Shown: positions 36,775 to 45,261 of the stretch, one piece after another
Layout of the letters: every line of letters begins with the position of its first letter
Position numbering within the stretch: the first letter of the stretch is position 1
NCBI RefSeq assembly: GCF_900591205.1
Contig: NZ_UUPU01000013.1
Location: 25,827 to 89,826, forward strand
Direction: 5' to 3'
Length of the DNA stretch: 64,000 nucleotides
DNA from: Pseudomonas viridiflava
Lineage (GTDB): Bacteria > Pseudomonadota > Gammaproteobacteria > Pseudomonadales > Pseudomonadaceae
Position numbers and translations under genes: made by a program
Notes under the pieces: generated by a model
Database searches by the model: none
Seen by the model: the letters and a program-made list of their open reading frames with translations, nothing else
Told to the model about the DNA's origin: nothing

Positions 36775-38352
36775 ATGACCGGTGAGATCAACCTTCCGAC
36801 CCTTCCACCCGCCCCGGCAACCGGGCCCGGCCCTGTGCCTGCAACCGGTGAATTGCTGAAACTGCTTGAGCCGCAGATCGGGTTGATCGACCCCGGAAAA
36901 ACCGCGAACGCGCAAGTGATCGGCCTTAAACAAGGCGGTGAAGCCTTTCAGTTGCTGCTCAAGCTGACGCTGGATGGTGGTCGCCAAACCCTGGTGCAGG
37001 CCAGCAGCGCCCAGCCGCTGCCGCTGGGCAGCAATGTCGCGGTGAGCCAGACGCCCGCGGGCAACCTGACCCTCAGTTTGCAACAGGCCATGAGCGCCAA
37101 CGTGGCGGCCCTCACCCGCATCGACACCCACCAGATGCCGGTGGGCACGCTGTTGCAGGCCAAGGTGCTGACCACCCAGATGCTGCCGCAGGGCACCGCG
37201 CAGCCGGCGATCTACCGATCCCTGGTGACCGTGCTCAACAATGCCCTGGCCGGCGCGACGCTGACGGTAGAAAGCCCGCAGCCCTTGCGCGTCGGCAGTT
37301 TGCTCAGTGCCGTGGTGCAGACCCCACACACCCTGAGCTTTGTGCCGTTGAGCGGGCTCAAGGATCAACTGGCGGTTACACAACAACTGGCCACCCAGCA
37401 AAGTCGCCAGGGTTCGCTGGATGCGGTGTTTAACGCCATCCAGAACCTGCCGCGTGGCGACAGCACCTCCGCCGACCTGCGCGCAGCTGCCGATCGACTG
37501 CTGGCGGCCTTGCCCGACCTGGCGCAGGTCAGTAATCCCAAGGTGTTGGCACAAGTGGTGCAAAACAGCGGCGCGTTTCTGGAAGCCAAATTACTCGCTG
37601 GGCAAAACCCGCAAGTACCGCCGCTGGACATGAAGGGCGCCTTGCTGCGCCTGGTCGCGGATTTAGTGCCCGCCCTGCCCGCCAGCACCAACCTCAATGC
37701 CATCCTCGCCGCCAATACCCTGGCCCAGGTGCTACCGAACTTTGTGCGCAGCCCGCTGAACACCCTCGGCCAGGTCAGCGCCCGCCAAGCACCGGCCGGC
37801 TTCCCACTGCCCGAGCGGCTGATGGCGAAACTGGAAGGCGAAGGCGACCTGGAAAACCTGCTGCGCCTGGCCGCCGGGGCGATCTCGCGCTTGCAGAGCC
37901 ATCAGCTCTCGAGCCTGGAACAAACCGGCACTACCGCCGATGGCCGTCTGCAGACCACCTGGCAGTTGGAGATCCCCATGCGCACCTTGCAGGACATCGT
38001 GCCGCTGCAGGTCAAGTTCCAGCGTGAAGAGCCTGCGCAGGACAAGGACCAGCCCGACCGTAAAGACAAGAAAGACCCTAAACACATGCTCTGGCGCGTG
38101 GAACTGGCCTTCGACATGGAGCCGCTGGGGCCGTTGCAGGTTCAGGCACAGCTGACCCAGGGCAAACTCTCCAGCCAGCTGTGGGCCACGCGGCCGTTCA
38201 CCGCCAGCCTGATCGAAAGCCATTTGGGCAACTTGCGCGAACGCCTGGTGACGTCGGGCATCAACGTCGGCGACCTCGATTGCCACCTCGGCACGCCGCC
38301 ACGTGGCCCGAAAACCGGGCTGGAACAACGCTGGGTGGATGAAACCGCATGA
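36775..38352 (+). CDS. FliK-like flagellar hook-length control protein
   Basis: A 525-residue protein rich in Ala, Gln and Pro with a conserved C-terminal Flg_hook-type domain (RVELAFDMEPLGPLQVQAQLTQGKLSSQLWATRP, near 440-473). FliK proteins measure hook length and switch FlhB specificity. It is not the FliK of the main flagellar operon; it is paired with an FlhB-tail homologue next to ccm genes, a common pseudomonad arrangement. ATG 36775 chosen because MTGEINLP starts the alignable part. Overlaps the next gene by 4 bases. Confidence 0.8.
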   Translation: MTGEINLPTLPPAPATGPGPVPATGELLKLLEPQIGLIDPGKTANAQVIGLKQGGEAFQLLLKLTLDGGRQTLVQASSAQPLPLGSNVAVSQTPAGNLTLSLQQAMSANVAALTRIDTHQMPVGTLLQAKVLTTQMLPQGTAQPAIYRSLVTVLNNALAGATLTVESPQPLRVGSLLSAVVQTPHTLSFVPLSGLKDQLAVTQQLATQQSRQGSLDAVFNAIQNLPRGDSTSADLRAAADRLLAALPDLAQVSNPKVLAQVVQNSGAFLEAKLLAGQNPQVPPLDMKGALLRLVADLVPALPASTNLNAILAANTLAQVLPNFVRSPLNTLGQVSARQAPAGFPLPERLMAKLEGEGDLENLLRLAAGAISRLQSHQLSSLEQTGTTADGRLQTTWQLEIPMRTLQDIVPLQVKFQREEPAQDKDQPDRKDKKDPKHMLWRVELAFDMEPLGPLQVQAQLTQGKLSSQLWATRPFTASLIESHLGNLRERLVTSGINVGDLDCHLGTPPRGPKTGLEQRWVDETA

Positions 38353-38678
38353 AGAATCCCAGCCCACCGCGCCAAGCGATTGCCCTCAAATACGACGGCC
38401 AACAAGCCCCGACCCTGACGGCCAAGGGCGACGACGCCCTGGCCGAAGCTATCTTGAAATTGGCGCGGGAACATGAAGTCCCGATCTATGAAAACGCCGA
38501 GTTGGTGAAACTGCTGGCGCGCATGGAATTGGGTGACAGTATTCCGGAGGAGTTGTACCGCACCATCGCTGAAATCATTGCGTTTGCGTGGACGCTGAAG
38601 GGCAAGTTCCCGGTCGGGTATGACCCGGATGCCGGGCCGGTGGAGCGGGATGTGACTGAACGTGGGGATGATTACTGA
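38349..38678 (+). CDS. FlhB C-terminal-domain-like protein
   Basis: A 109-residue protein equivalent to the cytoplasmic autocleaving domain of FlhB/EscU export gates but without the membrane part. It has PRQAIALKYDGQQAPTLTAKG, HEVPIYENAELVKLLARMELGD and IPEELYRTIAEIIAFAW. The NPTH cleavage site of true FlhB is not visible. Coupled to the FliK-like gene. Role unproven; may modulate export-substrate switching. Confidence 0.85.
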   Translation: MKNPSPPRQAIALKYDGQQAPTLTAKGDDALAEAILKLAREHEVPIYENAELVKLLARMELGDSIPEELYRTIAEIIAFAWTLKGKFPVGYDPDAGPVERDVTERGDDY

Positions 38679-38705
38679 GTGTTATCAGATGTACACGAAT
38701 CCAAA

Positions 38706-38794
38706 TGTGGGAGCTGGCTTGCCTGCGATGGTGCCAGGTCAGTCAACACCTGCGTGACTGATACACCGCCATCGCAGGCAAGCCAGCTCCCACA
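38706..38794. repeat. REPIN
   Basis: Arms TGTGGGAGCTGGCTTGCCTG and CAGGCAAGCCAGCTCCCACA, with CGATGGTG/CGCCATCG extension. Loop contains GTCAGTCAACACCTGCGTGA. Located between the convergent FlhB-tail and moeA genes. Confidence 0.9.
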
Positions 38795-38808
38795 GTAGAT
38801 CTCTATTG

Positions 38809-40035
38809 TCAGTTCAAGACTTCACTGAGCGGGATGAAGTTGACCCTATCCCCCATCTCCAGCGTCGTCCCCTCCAACACCTCCACAAACCCCTGTGCCC
38901 ACGCCGCGCTGCGCAGCACGCCGGAACTCTGGTTGCGGTAGATGATCGCCTTGCCCTGCTCGATGCGCCCACGCAGATACTCACGGCGGTTGCCCGGCTT
39001 GGGCCAGGTGAACCCCACCGGTACTTCGAAGCGCAGCGGCTCCACATCCGCCACACCCTGGCGGCGCAGCAGATAAGGCCGGGCCAGCAGTGCGAACGTC
39101 ACCAGGGTCGAGGCCGGGTTGCCCGGCAAGCCAATCACCGGCACACCACGGAAGTGCCCGAAGGTCAGCGGCTTGCCCGGTTTGATCGCGAGCTTCCACA
39201 GGGCCAGTTCGCCCTCCTCGCGCAAGGCGATGCCAAGGAAGTCCGCCTCGCCCACCGACACCCCGCCGGTAGACAGGATCAGGTCGACCGCACCCAGGCT
39301 CGCCAGGCGGGTACGGGTCTGTTCCAGATCATCCGGCAGGATGCCGGCGTCGGTCACCTCACAGCCCATGCGTTCGAGCCAAGAGCACAGCACACGGCGA
39401 TTGCTGTTGTAGATCTGCCCCGGCCCCAACGGCAAACCGGGCTCGATCAACTCATCCCCCGTGGACAGCACAGCCACACGCGGTCGGCGGATCACGCTCA
39501 GGCTGGCGTGCCCCAGGGAGGCGGCCAGGCCCAGTTCGATCGGGCCCAGGCGCGTTCCGGCGCTGAGCACCAACTCGCCAACGGTGGTTTCCTGGCCTTG
39601 CGGGCGGATGTTCTGGTCGACCTGCAACGGCTCGCTGAAGCTCACGCGCTGGTCTGCGTGGACCACAGCGTTTTCCTGCATCTCCACGCAATCCGCGCCT
39701 TCGGGCACCGGCGCGCCGGTGAAGATGCGGGCGCAGGTGCCGACCGCCAAGGGTTGCGGCGCCTGGCCGGCGAAAATGCGCTGGCTGACCACCAGTGGCT
39801 CACCGGCCCAGTCCGCAAGTCGCAGGGCATAACCGTCCATGGCGCTGTTGGGCCAGGGCGGCAGGTCGAGGGTGGAGATCAGGTCCTGCGCCAGCACGCG
39901 GCCATCGCACTCGGCCAGCGGCAGTAGGTTTTGCTCACGGATCGGCGCCGCCTCGGCCATATCGAGCAATTGGCGCAGCGCGTCTTCCACCGGCATCAGG
40001 GCGCCGGTCTTGCCGGGCTTACCCACGGGATTCAC
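38809..40035 (-). CDS. moeA: Molybdopterin molybdenumtransferase MoeA
   Basis: Inserts molybdate into adenylated molybdopterin. The 408-residue protein has PPWPNSAMDGYALRLADWAG near 60-79, the MoCF-binding core VAVLSTGDELIEPG near 187-200 and LSTGGVSVGEADF near 256-268, and the C-terminal beta domain. Start is taken as GTG 40035, giving a 17-base overlap with moaB; an internal start a few codons later is possible. Confidence 0.94.
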   Translation of the reverse strand: MNPVGKPGKTGALMPVEDALRQLLDMAEAAPIREQNLLPLAECDGRVLAQDLISTLDLPPWPNSAMDGYALRLADWAGEPLVVSQRIFAGQAPQPLAVGTCARIFTGAPVPEGADCVEMQENAVVHADQRVSFSEPLQVDQNIRPQGQETTVGELVLSAGTRLGPIELGLAASLGHASLSVIRRPRVAVLSTGDELIEPGLPLGPGQIYNSNRRVLCSWLERMGCEVTDAGILPDDLEQTRTRLASLGAVDLILSTGGVSVGEADFLGIALREEGELALWKLAIKPGKPLTFGHFRGVPVIGLPGNPASTLVTFALLARPYLLRRQGVADVEPLRFEVPVGFTWPKPGNRREYLRGRIEQGKAIIYRNQSSGVLRSAAWAQGFVEVLEGTTLEMGDRVNFIPLSEVLN

Positions 40036-40558
40036 AGGGCTCAGCCTGTTTCAGGTGCGGCACGAAGTTGCACGGGCGGTGGCGGTTATCCAGTTGCTCG
40101 GCGAGGATGCCATCCCAACCGGTGCGCACCGCGTTGGTGGAGCCCGGCAGGCAGCACACCAGCGTGCCGTTGGCCAGGCCGGCCAATGCGCGGGACTGCA
40201 CGGTGGAGGTGCCGATATCGGCCACGGAGATCTGCCGGAACAGTTCGCCAAAGCCATCGACCTGCTTGTCCAGCAGGCAGCTTACGGCTTCGGGCGTGCT
40301 GTCGCGGCCGGTGAAGCCGGTGCCGCCGGTGATCAGCACTACTTGCACCACGTCTTCGGCGATCCAGTGGGCGACCTGGGCGCGGATCTTGTAGAGGTCG
40401 TCCTTGAGCAGCACGCGCTCGGCCAGGTTATGGCCGGCGGCGCTCAGGCGGTCGACGAAGACCTGGCCCGAGGTATCGGTTTCAAGGGTTCGGGTGTCGC
40501 TGACGGTCAGCACAGCGATATTCAGGGGTACAAAGGGCGCATCGGCCTTGGCTTTCAT
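40019..40558 (-). CDS. moaB: Molybdenum cofactor biosynthesis protein MoaB
   Basis: MogA/MoaB-type protein of 179 residues that adenylates molybdopterin. Visible: [40 protein letters not shown] near 92-111, and [30 protein letters not shown] near 125-154. In operon with moeA and divergent from mobA by 76 bases. Confidence 0.95.
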   Translation of the reverse strand: MKAKADAPFVPLNIAVLTVSDTRTLETDTSGQVFVDRLSAAGHNLAERVLLKDDLYKIRAQVAHWIAEDVVQVVLITGGTGFTGRDSTPEAVSCLLDKQVDGFGELFRQISVADIGTSTVQSRALAGLANGTLVCCLPGSTNAVRTGWDGILAEQLDNRHRPCNFVPHLKQAEPCESRG

Positions 40559-40634
40559 GGCACGGTCCGGTTGTCGAAGGAACAGCCCGATGTTATATCA
40601 CAGGGCCCTATTTACCTGCCGCAGCGGAACCGCC

Positions 40635-41237
40635 ATGTCTCTCGATTCTTCGCCCCTGCCCTGTTCGATTCTGCTGCTGGCCGGTGGCCGCGGCCAGCGC
40701 ATGGGCGGTCAGGACAAGGGCCTGTTGCAATGGCACGGCCAGCCGTTGATTGCCCATCTGCAGCGCCTGACCCGCCCACTGACCGATGACCTGATCATCT
40801 CCTGCAACCGCAACCATGACCGCTACTGGCCCTACGCCGACCAGTTGGTGAGCGACGACAGCCCGGATTTCCCCGGCCCGCTGGCGGGCATCCGTGCCGG
40901 GCTGGCCGCGGCGCGTGGTGCGCATTTGCTGATACTGCCGTGTGACGTTCCAAACATCGACGTGGGACTACTCACCGACCTGCGTGAGACTGCGCGCCGC
41001 AACCCGCTGTTGCCGGTCATGGTGCGTCATGGGGAATTCTGGGAACCCTTGATCTGTATCATCCCGACCTGCCTGCAAACCCAGGTAGAAAGGGCCTGGG
41101 ACGCCGGTGAACGGAGCCCGCGCAAGCTCCTGTTGCACTTGGGTGGTGTGGGCCTGGAGTGCCCGGCGGATGACCCACGTCTGGCCAACCTTAATACACC
41201 TGAGCTGTTGCACCCGAGGTCCGACGTGTCAGAATGA
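40635..41237 (+). CDS. mobA: Molybdenum cofactor guanylyltransferase MobA
   Basis: Adds GMP to molybdenum cofactor to make MGD for DMSO-reductase-type enzymes. The 200-residue protein shows the nucleotide loop [20 protein letters not shown] (12-31), LPCDVPNID near 100-108, and the LNTPEL C-terminal motif. It is divergent from moaB-moeA, an ordinary Pseudomonas arrangement. Confidence 0.95.
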   Translation: MSLDSSPLPCSILLLAGGRGQRMGGQDKGLLQWHGQPLIAHLQRLTRPLTDDLIISCNRNHDRYWPYADQLVSDDSPDFPGPLAGIRAGLAAARGAHLLILPCDVPNIDVGLLTDLRETARRNPLLPVMVRHGEFWEPLICIIPTCLQTQVERAWDAGERSPRKLLLHLGGVGLECPADDPRLANLNTPELLHPRSDVSE

Positions 41238-41317
41238 ACTTTCGCATAAGGAACTTTGGCGACGTGTCACACGTCACAAGGTCAGCAATTAAAAAGTATT
41301 CTCTCGGAGACAAACTC

Positions 41318-41539
41318 ATGACTCAACGGACCATCGCCGCTCTCATGCTTGCACTGGGCCTCGCTACCCTCGCCGGTTGCGCCTCGCCTACAGTGATCAC
41401 CCTGAATGACGGTCGCGAAATCCAGGCCGTCGACACCCCTAAATTCGACAAGGATTCGGGCTTCTACGAGTTCGAACAACTGGACGGCAAACAGACCCGT
41501 ATCAACAAGGATCAGGTCCGCACCGTTAAAGATCTGTAA
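41318..41539 (+). CDS. YgdI/YgdR-family small lipoprotein
   Basis: A 73-residue lipoprotein with lipobox LAGC (Cys21) and a compact SH3-like domain (TVITLNDGREIQAVDTPKFDKDSGFYEFEQLDGKQTRINKDQV). Start ATG 41318 is preceded by CGGAGA. Function unknown. A strong terminator follows. Confidence 0.92.
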   Translation: MTQRTIAALMLALGLATLAGCASPTVITLNDGREIQAVDTPKFDKDSGFYEFEQLDGKQTRINKDQVRTVKDL

Positions 41540-41558
41540 GCCTCAAACGCTTGCCACC

Positions 41559-41582
41559 AAGGCCCGCCTCGTGCGGGCCTTG
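41559..41582. terminator. Terminator between the lipoprotein and RluA-type genes
   Basis: Hairpin AAGGCCCGC-ctcgt-GCGGGCCTT followed by GTCGTTT, between two convergent genes. T run is short. Confidence 0.8.
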
Positions 41583-41596
41583 TCGTTTGCGCAGGG

Positions 41597-42487
41597 TTAC
41601 CAGTCGAGGGTGATCCGGCTGCTGAAGTGGCGTTCCTCGCCGGTCACCGGGTCGATGAATCGCACGCCCTGGGCCAGCAATTTCAGCGGGTTGGCGTAGT
41701 CGTCCACGGCATCCTTGAGCACATCCGGGTAGAACGGGTCGTTGCAGATACTCGCCCCCAGCGCGGTCATGTGCACACGCAACTGGTGCTTCTTGCCAGT
41801 CACCGGGAACAGGCCATAGCGCCATAGATCGGCGTTTTTTTCACGCACTTGCACGGCGGTTTCGGTGTTGCTGACGCCCGCGCCTTCCTGCATGCGAAAG
41901 AACGGTTGGCCCTCCACCAGACGGCTTTTGTGCACCAGGGGGAAGGTCAGGTTCGGTAAGGCAGGGGCGATGGCTTCGTAGAATTTATCAATGCGCCGTG
42001 TGGGAAACAGCTGCTGATAAGCCGAGCGGCTGGCCGGGTTGGCCGAGAACAACACCAGGCCCGCCGTATGCCGGTCGATACGATGCAGAGGCACCAGCGC
42101 AGGGTTGTCCAGGCGACGAATAAGGCGGCGCAACAGGGTTTGCTCGACGTATTCACCGGCCGGGGTCACGGGTAGGAAATGCGGTTTGTCGGCGACCACC
42201 AGATGCTCATCGGCGTACAGGATGTTTTCCTGCACCGGGATCACCTTTTCGTTCGGCACTTCACGGAAGTAATAGATACACAGCCCTTCCTTGTAGGCCA
42301 GGTCCAGGCGGATCGGGCTGCCGTGGATATCCAGCACGCGGCCTCGGGCGATGCGGTCCAGCCAGTGTTCACGGCCGATCGCCGGGAAGTGCTCGCACAG
42401 GCAATCCAACACCGTCGCCCACGGGCCAGGTGGCAAATAAAGCGTGCTCGCTTGATGCTGGGACGCGGAAAAACCGGAAGTGGACAT
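41597..42487 (-). CDS. RluA-family rRNA/tRNA pseudouridine synthase
   Basis: A 296-residue pseudouridine synthase. The catalytic aspartate lies in VPLHRIDRHTAGLVLFS near 133-149; HQLRVHMTALGASICNDPFY near 234-253 is the RluA-class C-terminal motif. A short S4-like N-terminal part is visible (LDRIARGRVLDIHG). The exact target uridine cannot be decided from the sequence. Confidence 0.9.
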   Translation of the reverse strand: MSTSGFSASQHQASTLYLPPGPWATVLDCLCEHFPAIGREHWLDRIARGRVLDIHGSPIRLDLAYKEGLCIYYFREVPNEKVIPVQENILYADEHLVVADKPHFLPVTPAGEYVEQTLLRRLIRRLDNPALVPLHRIDRHTAGLVLFSANPASRSAYQQLFPTRRIDKFYEAIAPALPNLTFPLVHKSRLVEGQPFFRMQEGAGVSNTETAVQVREKNADLWRYGLFPVTGKKHQLRVHMTALGASICNDPFYPDVLKDAVDDYANPLKLLAQGVRFIDPVTGEERHFSSRITLDW

Positions 42488-42558
42488 GAAATGCTCGAAG
42501 CCTGGAAATACAGGCGGGCATTATCCCGCATGGAGCGGGATGGAGCCTAGGGCGGATC

Positions 42559-42894
42559 TCAGGCTTTGATCAATTCGGCCCGCAGGATCGGCGAGGCACT
42601 GGCGGCCTCGGTGAACTCCTTGAGCCAACGCAGCACATCCACCGCCTCCCAGCGGCCGGGGTCATAGAGCGCATACAGCAAGCCCTGGTAACCCACCACA
42701 TCCAGCTGCTTGTGGTAACCGGCGCGCTGGAACAACGCCTCGATCTCCGCAAAGCAGGTGTTGAAATGTACTTTGTTAAACGGCGTCTTGCCTTCCGTGA
42801 CCAGGCCGTCGAGGCGCAGCTCGTTCACCGCGTCGCGCACGACGTCGGCGGACATGCGATTGACGCTGCTTTTCAGTTGTTCAACATTCACCAC
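42559..42894 (-). CDS. Conserved hypothetical protein
   Basis: A mostly helical 111-residue cytoplasmic protein (MSADVVRDAVNELRLDGLVTEGK, CFAEIEALFQRAGYHKQL, WEAVDVLRWLKEFTEAA). No family recognised. The start is taken as GTG 42894 after GAGGG at 7 bases; GTG 42891 is equally readable. No operon partner; the next gene on this strand starts about 300 bases away. Confidence 0.7.
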   Translation of the reverse strand: MVNVEQLKSSVNRMSADVVRDAVNELRLDGLVTEGKTPFNKVHFNTCFAEIEALFQRAGYHKQLDVVGYQGLLYALYDPGRWEAVDVLRWLKEFTEAASASPILRAELIKA

Positions 42895-42968
42895 GGGCGT
42901 TCCCTCTATTCAATCGCTGTACAAACATACAGTAACGTAATATTTGGAATGCCGCTATCGGATAAAGC

Positions 42969-43205
42969 TCAACGGAGGAAGGCAACCACCTGCTCGGCGT
43001 CGAATGGCCAGTCCAGTTCGGCCCCGGTGTCTACCCGGCGAAGCACCGGAATCCGCAGGCCGTAGGCTTCGGTCAGGTCAACCGGGTCGGTGATATCCAC
43101 CAGTTCAACCAGCAACCCGTGCTCGACGAGCGGCATGATCTCGGCTTCTGCAATCTCACACAGATGGCAACCCAGGGTGCCGAATAACTGGCATTCAGGC
43201 AGCAT
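42969..43205 (-). CDS. Glutaredoxin-like protein
   Basis: A 78-residue thioredoxin-fold protein with active site TLGCHLCEIAEAE (CHLC) and a typical cis-Pro context RIPVLRR. Start ATG 43205 has CAGGG at 8 bases; longer readings would extend through a REP palindrome and are unlikely. It may reduce disulfides or bind a metal; the substrate is unknown. Confidence 0.88.
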   Translation of the reverse strand: MLPECQLFGTLGCHLCEIAEAEIMPLVEHGLLVELVDITDPVDLTEAYGLRIPVLRRVDTGAELDWPFDAEQVVAFLR

Positions 43206-43257
43206 GACAATGGCCCTGATCAGGAAGTAGGCGAACATTCTAAGCCCGACGAAAACC

Positions 43258-43390
43258 TGTGGCGAGCGGGCTTGCCCGCGTTGGGCTGCGAAGCGGCCCC
43301 AGCAGAGCTGCCATTTTCCTTCAGAGAGAAATGCGGTGCCAGGTTTAGGGGCTGCTTCGCAGCCCAACGCGGGCAAGCCCGCTCGCCACA
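43258..43390. repeat. Long REP pair, second family
   Basis: Left arm TGTGGCGAGCGGGCTTGCCC, GCGTTGGGCTGCGAAGCGGC; right arm GCTGCTTCGCAGCCCAACGC, GGGCAAGCCCGCTCGCCACA. Same element as 27128-27258. Two degenerate partial copies (CAAGCCCGCTATCCACAA, CAAGCCTGCTCGCCACAA) follow to 43430. Confidence 0.87.
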
Positions 43391-43530
43391 ACAAGCCCGC
43401 TATCCACAACAAGCCTGCTCGCCACAACAGCCCGACACTCACCTTAAACCCTGACCCAGATCACCATGGCCTATAACTGATTCAGCGATTCTCGCGGCTT
43501 TTTGCCCGCCACCTTGCAATGGAGATGCGT

Positions 43531-45261
43531 GTGTTTGCCAACCTGCTGATCATTCTGGCCTCATCCCTGGTGGTGATTGCACTGTTTCGCCGGCTGCAGT
43601 TGCCGCCGGTACTGGGCTACCTGTGTGTAGGGCTGGCCGTGGGGCCCACCGCCCTGGATTGGGTGAATGACAGCGAAGAGCTGCCCGACCTCGCCGAACT
43701 GGGGGTGGTGTTCCTGCTGTTTTCCCTGGGTCTGGAATTTTCCCTCAGCAAAATGCTTGCCCTGCACCGCGTGGTATTTGGCCTGGGCAGTTTGCAGGTG
43801 TTGGGTTGCGGGGCATTGCTGGGCGGTTTGCTGATGGGCTTCGGCCTGTCACCGGGCATCGCACTGTTACTCGGCGCGGGCCTGGCGCTGTCCTCAACGG
43901 CCATCGTCAGCAAGGAATTGACCAGCCTCGGGGAAATCTTCAGCACCCATGGCCAGAACGCGATCGGCGTGCTGCTGTTTCAGGACGTGGTCGCCGTACT
44001 GCTGCTGACCCTGGTGCCGGTGTTTGCCGGCAACAGCGAGCAAGCCTGGTACTGGGCGCTGCCGCTGACCTTGGGTAAAACCGTGGTGTTGTTCATCGGC
44101 CTGTTGTTGGCCAGCCGCTGGTTATTGCCGCGTTTGTTTGATGAAGTGGCCGCGTCCCATTCGGCCGAGCTGTTTGTACTGCTGGCGCTGGTGATCGTAC
44201 TGCTGACCGCCTGGCTCACCCATCTGCTGGGCCTGTCCCCTGCCCTCGGCGCATTCCTGGCCGGCATGTTGCTGGGCGAAAGCCATTACCGGCATCAGAT
44301 CGAAGCGGATATCCGGCCGTTTCGCGACATCTTGCTGGGGCTGTTTTTTGTCAGCATCGGCATGCTGATCGACCTGCAGCTGTTCGTCAGCCATAGCCTG
44401 CTGATCCTCGGCCTCACCCTCGCGCTGATGCTGGTCAAAGGCTGCGTGGTCGCCGCTTTGGTCAAGCTGCGCGGCAGCGACCGTGAAACCGCCTGGCGCA
44501 GCGGCCTGGCCCTGGCCCAGGGCGGCGAGTTCTGTTTTGCCTTGATGGCGCAGATGCAGCAGAGCCGGCTGATACCGGATGAATTCAACGGATTGTTGCT
44601 CGCCGCCACCTTCTGCTCAATGCTGCTGACCCCGTTGCTGTTACGTGCGGCGCCGGCGCTGGCCCTGCGTCTGCACCGCAAGCCCAACCAGCAGGTGCAG
44701 CTGGAAGCAATCACTGCGCTCAATGCCGAGCTGCACGGCCATGCGCTGATCTGCGGTTATGGCCGGGTCGGGCAGTCCATCGGGCGCTTTTTGCGGCGCG
44801 AGCAACAGGCGTTTATCGCCCTGGATGACGACCCGGAACGGGTGCAGGAAGCGGCCACCGAAGACAGCAGCGTGCATTACGGCGACTGCCGCCGGGGCGC
44901 CTTGCTCAGTGCGGTCGGCCTGGAACGCGCCAGGCTGGTGGTGATTGCGGTGGACAACAGTGACGTCGCCCTGACGGTGCTCAAGGAAGCGCGCAGGATC
45001 AATGCGCAGGTGCCGATCCTGGTGCGCACCCGCGATGACAGCCAGTTGGCGGAGCTCAAAGCCGCGGGCGCCAGCGAAGTGGTGCCCGAGCTATTGGAGT
45101 CGAGCCTGATGCTCGCCTCCCACGCCCTGGTCCTGCTGGGACTGCCGGACCAACAGGTGCAGGCGCGGGTCGATGAAGTGCGGCACAACCGCTACCGCCT
45201 GCTGCACGGCTTTTACCCGGCCGCGCACCACGACGAAGAGGCGCCGATCAATCCTGACTGA
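43531..45261 (+). CDS. CPA2-family monovalent cation:proton antiporter with TrkA-N domain
   Basis: A KefB/KefC/YbaL-type antiporter, about 576 residues: a membrane domain of about 12 helices (1-385; LPPVLGYLCVGLAVGP near 23-38, GAGLALSSTAIVSKEL near 116-131), and a cytoplasmic RCK/TrkA-N nucleotide-binding domain (HALICGYGRVGQSIGRFL near 406-423). GTG 43531 is preferred because GGAG is 6 bases away; ATG 43519 is in frame. No glutathione-responsive Kef loop was recognised. Its end overlaps amt by 14 bases on the opposite strand. Confidence 0.85.
   Translation: MFANLLIILASSLVVIALFRRLQLPPVLGYLCVGLAVGPTALDWVNDSEELPDLAELGVVFLLFSLGLEFSLSKMLALHRVVFGLGSLQVLGCGALLGGLLMGFGLSPGIALLLGAGLALSSTAIVSKELTSLGEIFSTHGQNAIGVLLFQDVVAVLLLTLVPVFAGNSEQAWYWALPLTLGKTVVLFIGLLLASRWLLPRLFDEVAASHSAELFVLLALVIVLLTAWLTHLLGLSPALGAFLAGMLLGESHYRHQIEADIRPFRDILLGLFFVSIGMLIDLQLFVSHSLLILGLTLALMLVKGCVVAALVKLRGSDRETAWRSGLALAQGGEFCFALMAQMQQSRLIPDEFNGLLLAATFCSMLLTPLLLRAAPALALRLHRKPNQQVQLEAITALNAELHGHALICGYGRVGQSIGRFLRREQQAFIALDDDPERVQEAATEDSSVHYGDCRRGALLSAVGLERARLVVIAVDNSDVALTVLKEARRINAQVPILVRTRDDSQLAELKAAGASEVVPELLESSLMLASHALVLLGLPDQQVQARVDEVRHNRYRLLHGFYPAAHHDEEAPINPD

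Noticed and set aside
43252..43440. Closely repeated GC-rich units that might suggest a CRISPR-like array
   Set aside because: Units are palindromic REP arms with no constant-length spacers and no cas genes nearby.
42969..43442. Longer 157-residue version of the glutaredoxin-like protein
   Set aside because: The extension is the translation of a REP palindrome; the ATG at 43205 has a good ribosome site.
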